A stretch of 8,197 bases of DNA, from assembly GCA_947628465.1 (NCBI GenBank), contig CANQZZ010000059.1:1-8197 (forward strand). The letters run 5' to 3'. Each line of letters starts with the position of its first letter. The stretch's first letter is position 1. The DNA is from an uncultured Clostridia bacterium. Its GTDB lineage: Bacteria; Bacillota_A; Clostridia; TANB77; CAG-508. This document shows positions 1 through 7,564 of the stretch, one piece after another. The translations under genes and the position numbers were made by a program. Under the pieces are notes generated by a model. The model was not told the origin of the DNA, searched no databases, and was given only the letters and a program-made list of their open reading frames with translations.

Positions 1-16
1 TTAAAATACTCAAAAT

Positions 17-21
17 GGAGG
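17..21 (+). promoter_or_regulatory. Ribosome binding site that decides the yidC start
   Basis: GGAGG lies here, five bases before the ATG at 27. An in-frame ATG at 15 overlaps this Shine-Dalgarno sequence and has no ribosome binding site of its own, so translation should begin at 27. Confidence 0.8.
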
Positions 22-26
22 TTCTT

Positions 27-914
27 ATGAGTTCAATTTCTAGTTTATTTGGATATATTTTAAATTTTATTTATGAAATAGTAAAAAATTATGGTTTAGC
101 AATAATTATACTTTCAGTTTTATTGAAATTAATATTATTGCCATTATCAATAAAACAACAAAAAACCATGAAAAAAACAGCAAAGATTCAACAAAAATTG
201 AAAGATATACAAGAAAAGTATAAAAACGATCAAGTTAAAATGAATCAAGAAATGATGGATTTATATAAAAGAGAAAATTTAAGTCCTTTTAGTGGATGTT
301 TGACATCTATTATTCAAATCATTTTGTTATTTGCTATGTTTGGACTAGTTAGAAGTCCGCTTACATATATGAAAAAAATTGATACAGATACTATAAATCA
401 ATATGCAGAAGAAATAAGACAAGAAGTAGGAGAGGATAAATTAAGCAGAAATTATCCTCAAATAAGCATATTAAAATACGTTAATACTAATAAATCAACA
501 GAAGATCCGTTATATATAAACATGGATTTCTTTGGATTAGATTTAAGCAATGTACCACAAGAAAATTGGAATGAGCCAACAGTATATATAATACCAGTAC
601 TTTATGTATTAACAACAATAGTATCAATGAAAATAACTACGAAAATGACTTCAGCAACTACTAATTCTTCAAAAGAAGTAATTGAAATAAAGAGTGTTGA
701 AGCAGGAAGCCAAGAAAGAGACAAAGAGCAAAATATGCAAGATATGACAGCTCAAATGAATAAAAGTATGACATGGTTTATGCCTATTATGTCTGTAAGT
801 ATAGCTTTAATTGCTCCACTTGGACTTGCTTTATATTGGTTAGTTAATAATATATTGATGATAGCAGAAAGAATAATAGTAAATAAATATTTAGAAACTG
901 ATAAGGAGGAGTAA
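27..914 (+). CDS. yidC: Membrane protein insertase YidC/Oxa1 family
   Basis: A polytopic membrane protein of 295 residues that inserts and folds proteins in the cytoplasmic membrane, alone or with SecYEG. The first hydrophobic segment (about residues 22-42) reads NYGLAIIILSVLLKLILLPLS, a clear YidC signature. Its lysine at about residue 34 sits where family members carry the conserved basic groove residue (Arg in B. subtilis SpoIIIJ; this equivalence is my inference). A charged, coiled-coil-like cytoplasmic loop (about 45-85) follows. Next come a second membrane segment after the SPFSGCL motif (about 92-112), a third near 186-203, and a hydrophobic C-terminal pair (about 248-286). No lipobox is visible at the N terminus, unlike the Bacillus homologues. 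The external loop between segments 2 and 3 is fairly long. Its end carries the ribosome binding site of the next gene, so the two are translationally coupled. Confidence 0.95.
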   Translation: MSSISSLFGYILNFIYEIVKNYGLAIIILSVLLKLILLPLSIKQQKTMKKTAKIQQKLKDIQEKYKNDQVKMNQEMMDLYKRENLSPFSGCLTSIIQIILLFAMFGLVRSPLTYMKKIDTDTINQYAEEIRQEVGEDKLSRNYPQISILKYVNTNKSTEDPLYINMDFFGLDLSNVPQENWNEPTVYIIPVLYVLTTIVSMKITTKMTSATTNSSKEVIEIKSVEAGSQERDKEQNMQDMTAQMNKSMTWFMPIMSVSIALIAPLGLALYWLVNNILMIAERIIVNKYLETDKEE

Positions 915-915
915 A

Positions 916-1590
916 ATGGATAAAACAGTAATTTCCGAAGGAAAAACAACAAATGAAGCAATTGAAAAAGGATTAAAAAAGTTAAGAGCAACTAAAGACA
1001 TGGTAGATATAAAAGTTATAGAAGAAGAAAAAAGAAGTTTTTATAATATACTTTCTCCAAGAGTTGTAAAAGTAGAATTGACATTAAAAGAAAATGCAAA
1101 GGCAGAAAAAGCAACTAGAGAAAGAAAAATAAATAAGAATGAAAGTGAAATAAAAGCAGCAGTAGAACAAATAAATGCATTTTTAAATAAATTTTTACCA
1201 GAAGGTATAACATATAAATCAGAAGTAAAAGATTATGATATATATGTTAACATAGAGGGAGAAAAAGTAGGTTATTTAATAGGATTTAGAGGAGAAAATA
1301 TTAATGCAATGCAAACAATATTATCTTCTATTGCAAATAAAAAAACAACAACAAAAATAAGAGTGTTCTTAGATGTATCTGGATACAGAGAAAAAAGAGC
1401 ACAAACAATAGAAGAATTAGCAGAAAAAATTGCAAGAACTGTTGTAAGAACAGGAAAACCAGTTACGTTAGAACCAATGCCTGCTTATGAAAGAAAAATT
1501 ATTCATACAAAACTACAAACACATAGTCAAGTAGAAACATTTAGTAAAGGTGAGGAGCCATATAGAAAAGTCGTAATAAAATTAAAATAA
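916..1590 (+). CDS. khpB: RNA-binding protein Jag/KhpB (Jag_N, KH and R3H domains)
   Basis: A cytoplasmic RNA-binding protein of 224 residues. The Jag_N domain covers about residues 3-55 (VISEGKTTNEAIEKGL, then the SFYNILSP stretch). A charged linker at about 58-80 follows. The KH domain covers about 80-155 and has its GxxG loop as GFRG at 123-126. The R3H domain fills the C terminus, with the R-x3-H motif at Arg193-His197 and a conserved ending around the ETFSKGEEPYRKVVI stretch. Family members (KhpB, also called Jag or EloR) bind many transcripts and are linked to cell elongation, division and sporulation in Firmicutes. Specific targets here cannot be read from sequence. The start is one base after the yidC stop, with AAGGAGGAG at 903-911 inside yidC as ribosome binding site, which indicates translational coupling with the insertase gene. 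Confidence 0.95.
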   Translation: MDKTVISEGKTTNEAIEKGLKKLRATKDMVDIKVIEEEKRSFYNILSPRVVKVELTLKENAKAEKATRERKINKNESEIKAAVEQINAFLNKFLPEGITYKSEVKDYDIYVNIEGEKVGYLIGFRGENINAMQTILSSIANKKTTTKIRVFLDVSGYREKRAQTIEELAEKIARTVVRTGKPVTLEPMPAYERKIIHTKLQTHSQVETFSKGEEPYRKVVIKLK

Positions 1591-1593
1591 GAA

Positions 1594-1658
1594 AAAATGA
1601 AGGGACATACCTTAATCCATGAAAAATGCATTCAGGCTAAGGTATGTCCTTACATTTT
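1594..1658 (+). repeat. Long imperfect inverted repeat (extended stem-loop) between jag and mnmE
   Basis: Positions 1594-1614 pair with 1638-1658 as a 21-position stem. It has one A/A mismatch (1600/1652) and one G-U pair (1602/1650), and its uninterrupted core is GGACATACCTTA. The inner part can fold further: CC 1617-1618 with GG 1635-1636, then TGAA 1620-1623 with TTCA 1631-1634, leaving a seven-base loop. The structure starts just after the jag stop and ends before the mnmE ribosome binding site. The outer pairs are a run of A on the left and TTTT at 1655-1658 on the right, so it could act as a weak, possibly bidirectional terminator. Its length and nested structure would also fit an RNA processing site or a small palindromic repeat. 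The function is inferred only. Confidence 0.7.
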
Positions 1659-1682
1659 AAGAGAAAAAGGAAAGGAAGAAAA

Positions 1683-3060
1683 ATGTCAGCAATCGTAGCA
1701 ATATCAACAGCACCAGGAATAGGCGGAATAGGAATAGTAAGAATGAGTGGGAAAGACTCATTTAAAATTTTAGATAAAATATTTAAAGCTAAAAACCCGG
1801 AAAAAATAGAAAATATAAAAGGATATTCAATAAAATATGGAAATATAATAAATCCGAAAAACAATAAAGTTGTTGATGAGGTTTTAGTATCATATTTTAA
1901 AAGTCCTAAAAGCTATACAACTGAAGATATGTGTGAAATAAGTTCACATGGAGGAATTATTGTTGTAAAAAATATTTTAGATATATGCTTGCAAAACGGC
2001 GCAAGACTTGCAGAACCTGGGGAATTTACAAAGCTTGCTTTTTTAAATGGAAGAATTGATTTAAGCCAAGTTGAATCTATTATAGACATTATAAACGCAA
2101 AAACGGATAAAGAACTTAAGGCATCAATGAATCAATTAGAGGGAAACTTATCTAAAGCACTTACAAAAATAAAAAAGAAAATATTAAATATGCTAGCTGA
2201 TATTGAAGCATCTATTGATTATCCAGAGTATGATGTTGAAGAAGTAAGCAAAGAAAAAGCAAGAACAATGCTAAATGAAATAAAGGGTGACTTAAATAAT
2301 TTATACAAAACTTTTGAAAACGGTAAGATAGTAAAAGAGGGAATAAAAGTAGCAATAATAGGAAAACCAAACAGTGGAAAATCATCTTTATTAAATACTA
2401 TTTTAAATGAAGATAGGGCAATAGTTACAGATATAGCAGGGACTACAAGAGATACGATAGAAGAATTTGTAAGTATAAAAGGAATCCCTTTTAAAATTAT
2501 CGATACTGCTGGAATAAGAGATGCAGACAATGAAGTAGAAATTATTCGGAATAAATAAATCAAAAAAAGTGGCTCAAAATAGCGATTTGATAATTGCTAT
2601 GTTTGACAATTCAACAGAGTTAAATAAAGAGGATAAGGAAATTTTAGAATTTATAAAAGATAAAAAAGCTATAATTTTATTAAATAAAACAGATTTAAAA
2701 GAAAGTAACTTAGAAAACTGCAAAGAAATAATAGGAGCAAATAAAAAAATTATAAAAATTTCTTTGGCGTCAGAATCAAATTTAAGCGACTTATATGACG
2801 AACTTGATAAGATGTTTGGCTTAAGTCAAATAATGCCTGATAATGAGGTTATGATAACAAATACAAGACATAAGAATTTGATAGGGGAAGCTATAAATCA
2901 TTTAGAAGAAGCTAAGAAAACTTTAGAAAATGATATGCCAATAGATATAATATCAATAGATATAAAAGAAGCATTGCAATCGTTAGGAAAAATAACAGGC
3001 GAGAATGTTAGTGATGATGTTATAAAAGAAATTTTTTCAAAATTTTGTTTAGGAAAATAG
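1683..3060 (+). pseudogene. mnmE: tRNA modification GTPase MnmE, interrupted by a one-base frameshift
   Basis: MnmE works with MnmG to build the 5-(carboxymethyl)aminomethyl group on wobble uridine 34 of certain tRNAs. The start ATG at 1683 follows an AGGAAAGGAAG stretch and gives [20 protein letters not shown], the family N terminus; the upstream in-frame ATG at 1644 lies inside the hairpin and is rejected. Reading stops at TAA 2556-2558 after 291 residues. Omitting the C at 2547 joins the frames as [16 protein letters not shown] and gives 458 residues, the normal family length. All GTPase motifs are then present: G1 GKPNSGKS (227-234), G2 GTTRD (253-257), G3 DTAG (274-277) and G4 NKTD (334-337). 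The C-terminal FCLGK with Cys455 is also present. Both halves look fully conserved, which argues for a sequencing error or a very recent mutation rather than an old decaying gene. The fragment before the lesion would lack G4 and the C-terminal cysteine. Confidence 0.9.
2547..2547 (+). other. Extra base (C) that causes the mnmE frameshift
   Basis: The sequence ATTATTCGGAATAAATAA reads I-I-R-N-K-stop. Without the C it reads I-I-G-I-N-K and continues in the frame of the downstream half, which begins with SKKVAQNSDL, typical of MnmE. The surroundings are not a homopolymer of C. The CGG arginine codon created here is, as far as I could see by eye, the only in-frame CGG in the window, since arginine is otherwise mostly AGA. 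Confidence 0.85.
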
Positions 3061-3073
3061 GAAGGGATAATAG

Positions 3074-4948
3074 ATGAGTTATAATGCAGGAGATTTTGAT
3101 GTAGCAGTAATTGGAGCAGGACACGCAGGATGTGAAGCAGCACTTGCTTGTAGCAGAAAAGGACATAAAACATTACTTTTCTCTATAAGTTTGGAATGTG
3201 TAGCAAATATGCCATGCAACCCAAACATAGGTGGAACATCAAAGGGACATCTAGTAAGAGAAATAGATGCCCTTGGTGGCGAAATGGGAAAAAACATTGA
3301 TAAAACATTTATACAATCAAGGATGCTAAATACTTCAAAAGGACCAGCTGTATACTCCTTAAGAGCACAAGCTGATAGAAAAAAATATCAACAAGAAATG
3401 AAACACACACTAGAAAAGCAAGAAAACTTGTCAATAAAACAAGCAGAAATAGTTGATATTAAAGTTGAAGATGGAAAGGTAAAAGCAGTAGAGACAAATA
3501 TAGGAGCAATATATAATGTAAAAGCAGTAATACTTGCAACAGGAACATATTTAAAAGGAAAAATATATATAGGAGAAACAAACTTTGAAAGTGGACCAGA
3601 TGGCGTATTTCCAGCAAATAAATTATCAGAATGCCTTAAAAAATTAGGAATAAAATTAGTTAGGTTTAAAACGGGAACACCAGCAAGAGTAAATAAAAGA
3701 ACAATAGATTTTTCTAAAATGGAGATACAAGAAGGAGACGAGGAAATAGTTCCATTTTCATTTGAAAATGAGCCAAAAGATATAAATCAAGTTCCTTGTT
3801 ATTTAACATATACAAATGAAAAAACACATGAAATAATAAGACAAAACTTACATAGATCACCGCTGTATGCAGGACAAATAGAGGGAACAGGGCCAAGATA
3901 TTGTCCATCAATAGAGGATAAGGTTGTAAGATTTAGTGATAAAAAAAGACATCAAATATTTATAGAGCCGATGGGAGAAAATACAGAGGAGATGTATGTA
4001 CAAGGAATGAGTTCTTCTCTTCCAGAAGACGTACAAATAGCAATGTATAGAACGATTCCAGGCTTAGAGCATGTAGAATTCACAAGACCAGCTTATGCAA
4101 TAGAATATGACTGCATAGATCCATCTCAATTAAAGTTATCTTTAGAATTAAAAAATATTAAAGGTATGTTCATGGCAGGACAAATAAATGGAACATCTGG
4201 ATATGAAGAAGCAGCAGCACAGGGGATAATTGCAGGAATCAATGCAAGCTTAGAGTTAGAACAAAAAGAACCAATTATTCTGCATAGGTCAGATGCATAT
4301 ATCGGTGTGTTAATTGATGATATTGTAACAAAAGGAACAAATGAGCCATATAGAATGATGACTTCAAGAGCAGAATATAGATTATTATTAAGGCAAGATA
4401 ATGCAGATTTAAGGCTAACCCCTATAGGCTATGAAGTAGGGCTAATTTCAGAAGAAAGATATAAAGCATTTTTAAACAAAAAAGAAAAGATAAAAAATGA
4501 AATTGAAAGATTAAAAAATGTAAATATAAAACCTACAGAAGAAGTAAACAAATTCTTAGAAGAAAACAATTCAACACCTATACAGCACGGTGTTAAATTA
4601 ATAGAACTTTTGAAAAGAAGCGAACTTTCATATAAAGCATTAGCTAAAATAGATAAAGAAAGACCTAAATTAACAAGGCAAGAGGCAGAACAAGTAGAAA
4701 TACAAGTAAAATATGAGGGTTATATAAAGCTACAATTAGTACAAGTAGAAAAATTTAAAAAACTAGAAACAAAAATGCTTCCAGAAGATATTGATTATAA
4801 AAACTTAAAAGGAATAAGCTTAGAAGCAAGACAAAAATTAGATAAATTTAGACCTGTATCAATAGGACAAGCATCTAGAATATCAGGAGTTTCACCTGCA
4901 GATATAGCAGTATTGCTAATTTATTTGGAACAAAGAAAAAGAAAATAA
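3074..4948 (+). CDS. mnmG: tRNA uridine-5-carboxymethylaminomethyl(34) synthesis enzyme MnmG (GidA)
   Basis: A 624-residue FAD-dependent cytoplasmic enzyme, full length for the family. With MnmE it modifies wobble uridine 34 of tRNAs that read codons ending in A or G. The N terminus has the dinucleotide-binding GAGHAG at residues 14-19. The conserved [20 protein letters not shown] stretch follows, with Cys48. The second conserved cysteine, Cys277, lies in [17 protein letters not shown]. The later [16 protein letters not shown] segment belongs to the FAD domain. The C-terminal helical region, which family members use to contact MnmE and tRNA, ends with [18 protein letters not shown]. The start has AGGAAGGG at 3059-3066 overlapping the mnmE stop, and the gap is 13 bases, so the two genes are almost certainly cotranscribed. 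The gene shows no damage, in contrast to its partner mnmE. Confidence 0.97.
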   Translation: MSYNAGDFDVAVIGAGHAGCEAALACSRKGHKTLLFSISLECVANMPCNPNIGGTSKGHLVREIDALGGEMGKNIDKTFIQSRMLNTSKGPAVYSLRAQADRKKYQQEMKHTLEKQENLSIKQAEIVDIKVEDGKVKAVETNIGAIYNVKAVILATGTYLKGKIYIGETNFESGPDGVFPANKLSECLKKLGIKLVRFKTGTPARVNKRTIDFSKMEIQEGDEEIVPFSFENEPKDINQVPCYLTYTNEKTHEIIRQNLHRSPLYAGQIEGTGPRYCPSIEDKVVRFSDKKRHQIFIEPMGENTEEMYVQGMSSSLPEDVQIAMYRTIPGLEHVEFTRPAYAIEYDCIDPSQLKLSLELKNIKGMFMAGQINGTSGYEEAAAQGIIAGINASLELEQKEPIILHRSDAYIGVLIDDIVTKGTNEPYRMMTSRAEYRLLLRQDNADLRLTPIGYEVGLISEERYKAFLNKKEKIKNEIERLKNVNIKPTEEVNKFLEENNSTPIQHGVKLIELLKRSELSYKALAKIDKERPKLTRQEAEQVEIQVKYEGYIKLQLVQVEKFKKLETKMLPEDIDYKNLKGISLEARQKLDKFRPVSIGQASRISGVSPADIAVLLIYLEQRKRK

Positions 4949-4960
4949 ATTGGAGAAGAA

Positions 4961-5680
4961 ATGGAAGAAAAAGAATTTAAAGAAATAATGAAAGATAATT
5001 TAAAAGAATTAAATATTGAATTATCGGAAGAGCAATTAGAACAGTTTTATGGATATTTGAACATTTTGTTAGAATGGAATAAATTTATGAATTTAACAGG
5101 CATAACAGACCCTAAAGAAGTTATAATAAAACATTTTATAGATTCTTTAACAGTATTAAATAAGATAAATGAAAATGACTATATAATAGATGTAGGAACA
5201 GGCGCAGGATTTCCAGGAATACCAATAAAAATAGCATATCCAAATACAAAAGTAGTTCTTTTAGATTCATTAAATAAAAGAATAAAATTCTTAAATGAAG
5301 TTATAGAAAAATTAAATCTAAAAGAAATAAAAACAATACATGGAAGAGCAGAAGATTTTGGAAGAGATAAAAGTTATAGAGAAAAATTCGATGTAGCAGT
5401 AGCAAGAGCAGTAGCACCATTAAATATCTTATTAGAATATTTGATGCCTTTTGTAAAAATAAATGGGAAATGCTTATGTATGAAGGGCTCGAACAGTCAA
5501 GAAGAAATTTTAAACAGCAAAAATGCTATGAAAGTATTAGGAGGAGAATTAGAAGAATCGAAAGATTTTAACTTACCTAATACAGATATAAAGAGAAATA
5601 TAATACAAATTAAGAAAATAAATGCGACAAATAATAAATATCCAAGAAAAGCAGGAACACCATCAAAAGAACCAATTTAA
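4961..5680 (+). CDS. rsmG: 16S rRNA (guanine-N7)-methyltransferase RsmG (GidB)
   Basis: A 239-residue SAM-dependent methyltransferase, normal length for the family, that methylates N7 of a guanosine in the 530 loop of 16S rRNA (G527 in E. coli numbering). The N-terminal helical part contains LLEWNKFMNLTGITDPKEV and the KHFIDSL motif. The SAM-binding loop is DVGTGAGFPGIPIKIAYP starting at Asp77. It is followed by the acidic LLDSLNKRIKFL strand end and the VAVARAVAPL segment. The C terminus, PRKAGTPSKEPI, is the usual family ending, so the gene is complete. The start is supported by GGAG at 4952-4955, five bases before the ATG. The gap after mnmG is 12 bases, so it probably shares the mnmE-mnmG transcript. 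No clear terminator with a T-run follows it. Confidence 0.96.
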   Translation: MEEKEFKEIMKDNLKELNIELSEEQLEQFYGYLNILLEWNKFMNLTGITDPKEVIIKHFIDSLTVLNKINENDYIIDVGTGAGFPGIPIKIAYPNTKVVLLDSLNKRIKFLNEVIEKLNLKEIKTIHGRAEDFGRDKSYREKFDVAVARAVAPLNILLEYLMPFVKINGKCLCMKGSNSQEEILNSKNAMKVLGGELEESKDFNLPNTDIKRNIIQIKKINATNNKYPRKAGTPSKEPI

Positions 5681-5683
5681 AAA

Positions 5684-5713
5684 TGTTCCACAAACAACAA
5701 AATGCGTGGAACA
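5684..5713. other. Interrupted parS-like palindrome (two parS half-sites 14 bases apart)
   Basis: TGTTCCAC at 5684-5691 and GTGGAACA at 5706-5713 are perfect inverted copies. Joined directly they give TGTTCCACGTGGAACA, which matches the known bacterial parS consensus TGTTYCACGTGRAACA. Here a 14-base spacer (5692-5705) separates them. The position, between rsmG and parA, is a natural place for a centromere site. It would also form an eight-base-pair RNA hairpin three bases after the rsmG stop, but no T-run follows, so a terminator role is poorly supported. Whether ParB binds it is inference. Confidence 0.5.
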
Positions 5714-5815
5714 CTTGATAATACTGAAGAAGAAATTATACTGGCAGTAAAAAAGAACATATAAAAAGAAAAGCAAATAAGGAAAAATAAAAATTAAAAA
5801 TATTATATAAATTCA

Positions 5816-5844
5816 TTGACATATTAATTTAAATTTTATATTAT
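5816..5844 (+). promoter_or_regulatory. Sigma-A-type promoter of the parA-parB operon
   Basis: A perfect TTGACA -35 at 5816-5821 is followed, after 17 bases, by TATTAT at 5839-5844 as -10. Transcription would start near 5851, leaving a leader of about 34 bases before the TTG start at 5885. This separates the segregation operon from the mnmE-mnmG-rsmG transcript. Confidence 0.75.
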
Positions 5845-5851
5845 TAATATG
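5820..5851. repeat. Inverted repeat overlapping the parA promoter, possible operator
   Basis: CATATTAAT at 5820-5828 and ATTAATATG at 5843-5851 are perfect inverted copies separated by 14 bases. They run from the last bases of the -35 to the predicted transcription start. This position would suit a repressor or an autoregulating ParA or ParB, but the sequence is almost pure A/T, so chance is a real alternative. Confidence 0.4.
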
Positions 5852-5871
5852 CTAATGAATTTTTTTAAGGC

Positions 5872-5880
5872 AGGAGTGAT
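5872..5880 (+). promoter_or_regulatory. Ribosome binding site that decides the parA start
   Basis: AGGAGTGAT ends a few bases before TTG 5885, with AGGAG eight bases from it. The in-frame ATGs at 5849 and 5855 have no such site and lie at or next to the predicted transcription start, so TTG is the preferred start. Confidence 0.8.
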
Positions 5881-5884
5881 AAAT

Positions 5885-6655
5885 TTGAGTAAAATAATAG
5901 CAGTAGTTAATCAAAAAGGCGGAGTAGGAAAGACTACAACAGCAGTAAATGTAAGCACAATTTTAGCAAATAAAGGAAAAAAAGTTTTATTAATTGATGA
6001 AGATCCACAAGGGAATGCAACAAGTGGAGTAGGAACAGATAAAAATTCAGATAAATCTATTTATGATGTAATTATAAATGATGTAGAATTGGAAGAAGCA
6101 ATAGTAGAAACACCAATAAAGAATTTATCTGTATGCCCATCAAATATAAATTTAGCTGGCGCAGAAGTAGAACTAGTTCCAATGATGTCAAGAGAGCTAA
6201 AATTAAAAGAAAAAATAGAGAAGGTAGAGGATGAATTTGATTATATAATTATAGATTGTCCACCATCATTGGGATTGCTTACAATCAATGCATTTACGGC
6301 ATCTAATTCTTTATTAATACCAATACAATGTGAATATTATGCACTAGAAGGTGTAGGACAACTTATGAATACAGTAAATTTAGTAAAGAAGCAATTAAAC
6401 AAAAACTTGTATATAGAAGGAGTAGTGCTTACGATGAATGATGCAAGAACAAATCTTTCTAATCAAGTAATTAGTGAAGTAAAAACATATTTTAAAGATA
6501 ATGTATATAAAACTATAATTCCAAGGAATGTAAAACTTAGTGAAGCACCAAGTTATGGAATGCCAATAACAGTGTATGCACCTAAATCAAAGGGAGCAAG
6601 ATGTTATGAGAAATTAACAAATGAAATTATAAAAAGTAATAAAAGAAAAGTATAA
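5885..6655 (+). CDS. parA: Chromosome segregation ATPase ParA (Soj)
   Basis: A 256-residue ParA/MinD-type ATPase, close to the length of B. subtilis Soj. In family members ATP-bound dimers bind DNA nonspecifically, are stimulated to hydrolyse ATP by ParB, and help origin segregation and control of DnaA. The deviant Walker A is KGGVGKTT at residues 11-18, with the signature Lys11 and Lys16. The switch region is DEDPQGNATSG from Asp38; family members more often have a hydrophobic residue where Glu39 sits. Walker B is YIIIDCPPSLGLL. The later PIQCEYYALEGVGQL and PRNVKLSEAPSYGMPI stretches are typical of ParA. The start is the TTG at 5885, translated as Met, because of its ribosome binding site. 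It has its own promoter and lies 32 bases before parB. No noc gene separates it from rsmG, unlike B. subtilis. Confidence 0.96.
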   Translation: MSKIIAVVNQKGGVGKTTTAVNVSTILANKGKKVLLIDEDPQGNATSGVGTDKNSDKSIYDVIINDVELEEAIVETPIKNLSVCPSNINLAGAEVELVPMMSRELKLKEKIEKVEDEFDYIIIDCPPSLGLLTINAFTASNSLLIPIQCEYYALEGVGQLMNTVNLVKKQLNKNLYIEGVVLTMNDARTNLSNQVISEVKTYFKDNVYKTIIPRNVKLSEAPSYGMPITVYAPKSKGARCYEKLTNEIIKSNKRKV

Positions 6656-6687
6656 AAGATTAACATAAAAAAAGGAGGAAATACAAA

Positions 6688-7533
6688 ATGACAAAAAAGA
6701 CAGGATTAGGAAAGGGCTTAGATGCCTTATTATCAAGTAATATTATAGAAGAGGAAAAACCTCAAGATGGTGAAGTTATACAAAACTTAAAAATTATAGA
6801 TGTAGAACCAAATAAAGATCAACCAAGGAGAAATTTTGATGAAGAATCAATTGAAGAATTAGCAAATTCAATAAAAGAATATGGCGTAATACAACCAATT
6901 ATAGTTACAAAGCAAAATGATTACTATAAAATTGTTGCAGGAGAAAGAAGATGGAGAGCATCTAAAAAAGCTGGAATTACTGAGATACCAGCTATAATAA
7001 GAGATTATGATAAACAAAAAAATAGTGAAATTGCCTTAATTGAAAATATACAAAGACAAGATTTAAATCCAATTGAAAAAGCAATGGCTATAAAGGAGCT
7101 AATGGATACTTATAATTTAACTCAACAAAAATTAGCAGATAAATTAGGTATTAGTAGAAGTGGGCTTGCAAACACAGTAAGAATTTTAAATTTATCACCA
7201 AAGGTTATAGATTTAGTAAAAGAGGGTAAACTTACAGAGGGACATTGTAAAGCTTTACTTGCAGTAGAAGATGAAGATAAACAATATAATGCAGCAGTAC
7301 ACATGATAGAAAGTGGAGATAGTGTAAGAGAGGCTGAAAAACAAGTTAGAAATAAAAAGAAGAAAGTTGTAAATGATAGATATCAGCCAATTTATAGGGA
7401 AATAGAAACATCTTTTAGAAACTTTTTTGGAACAAAAGTAAAATTAGATGCAAAACAAAGAAGTGGAAAGATTATAATACAATATTCTTCTAATGAAGAT
7501 TTAGACAGAATCCTAAATCTTATTAATAAATAG
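6688..7533 (+). CDS. parB: Chromosome partition protein ParB (Spo0J)
   Basis: A 281-residue DNA-binding CTPase clamp that loads at parS, spreads along DNA, stimulates ParA and recruits SMC near the origin. The N terminus carries the ParA-activating motif GLGKGLDALL (residues 6-15). The CTP-binding domain has QPRRNFDEESIEELANSI, then GERRWRA (GERR at 85-88), and ENIQR at 119-123. The helix-turn-helix parS-binding region is TQQKLADKLGISRSGLANTVRIL, followed by EGKLTEGHCKALL. The arginine in SRSGLANT and the GH motif resemble true ParB rather than the Noc paralogue (inference from known ParB/Noc specificity positions). A basic linker RNKKKKVV and a C-terminal dimerisation domain finish the protein. 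AAGGAGG at 6672-6678 is a strong ribosome binding site. It is cotranscribed with parA. Confidence 0.96.
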   Translation: MTKKTGLGKGLDALLSSNIIEEEKPQDGEVIQNLKIIDVEPNKDQPRRNFDEESIEELANSIKEYGVIQPIIVTKQNDYYKIVAGERRWRASKKAGITEIPAIIRDYDKQKNSEIALIENIQRQDLNPIEKAMAIKELMDTYNLTQQKLADKLGISRSGLANTVRILNLSPKVIDLVKEGKLTEGHCKALLAVEDEDKQYNAAVHMIESGDSVREAEKQVRNKKKKVVNDRYQPIYREIETSFRNFFGTKVKLDAKQRSGKIIIQYSSNEDLDRILNLINK

Positions 7534-7553
7534 TAAAGTAAAGAAATAAAAAC

Positions 7554-7558
7554 GGAGG
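7554..7558 (+). promoter_or_regulatory. Ribosome binding site that decides the DUF4446 gene start
   Basis: GGAGG directly touches an in-frame ATG at 7559, which leaves no spacing for initiation there. The ATG at 7565, six bases away, has proper spacing and is preferred. Confidence 0.75.
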
Positions 7559-7564
7559 ATGAAT

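Noticed and set aside
752..991. Antisense reading frames opposite yidC, mnmE, mnmG, parB and the DUF4446 gene.
   Set aside because: They mirror conserved sense genes, have no ribosome binding sites, and have Phe/Leu/Ser-rich compositions expected from the reverse of AT-rich coding DNA.
2569..3060. The downstream half of mnmE as a separate gene starting at GTG 2569.
   Set aside because: No ribosome binding site precedes it, and it begins in the middle of the GTPase domain; it is the continuation of mnmE after the extra base.
4583..4600. CAGCACGGTGTTAAA in mnmG as a possible parS.
   Set aside because: It lacks the CACGTG core and the flanking TGTT/AACA symmetry, and it is in conserved coding sequence.
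5684..5716. The hairpin after rsmG as an intrinsic terminator.
   Set aside because: The stem is only eight base pairs with a 14-base loop and no T-run follows; the match to parS halves explains the arms better.
5702..5764. A 20-codon reading frame (MRGTLDNTEEEIILAVKKNI) starting inside the parS-like repeat.
   Set aside because: It has no ribosome binding site, overlaps the palindrome and resembles nothing I recognise. The amino acid makeup looks protein-like, so it might be a remnant, but I cannot support it as a gene.
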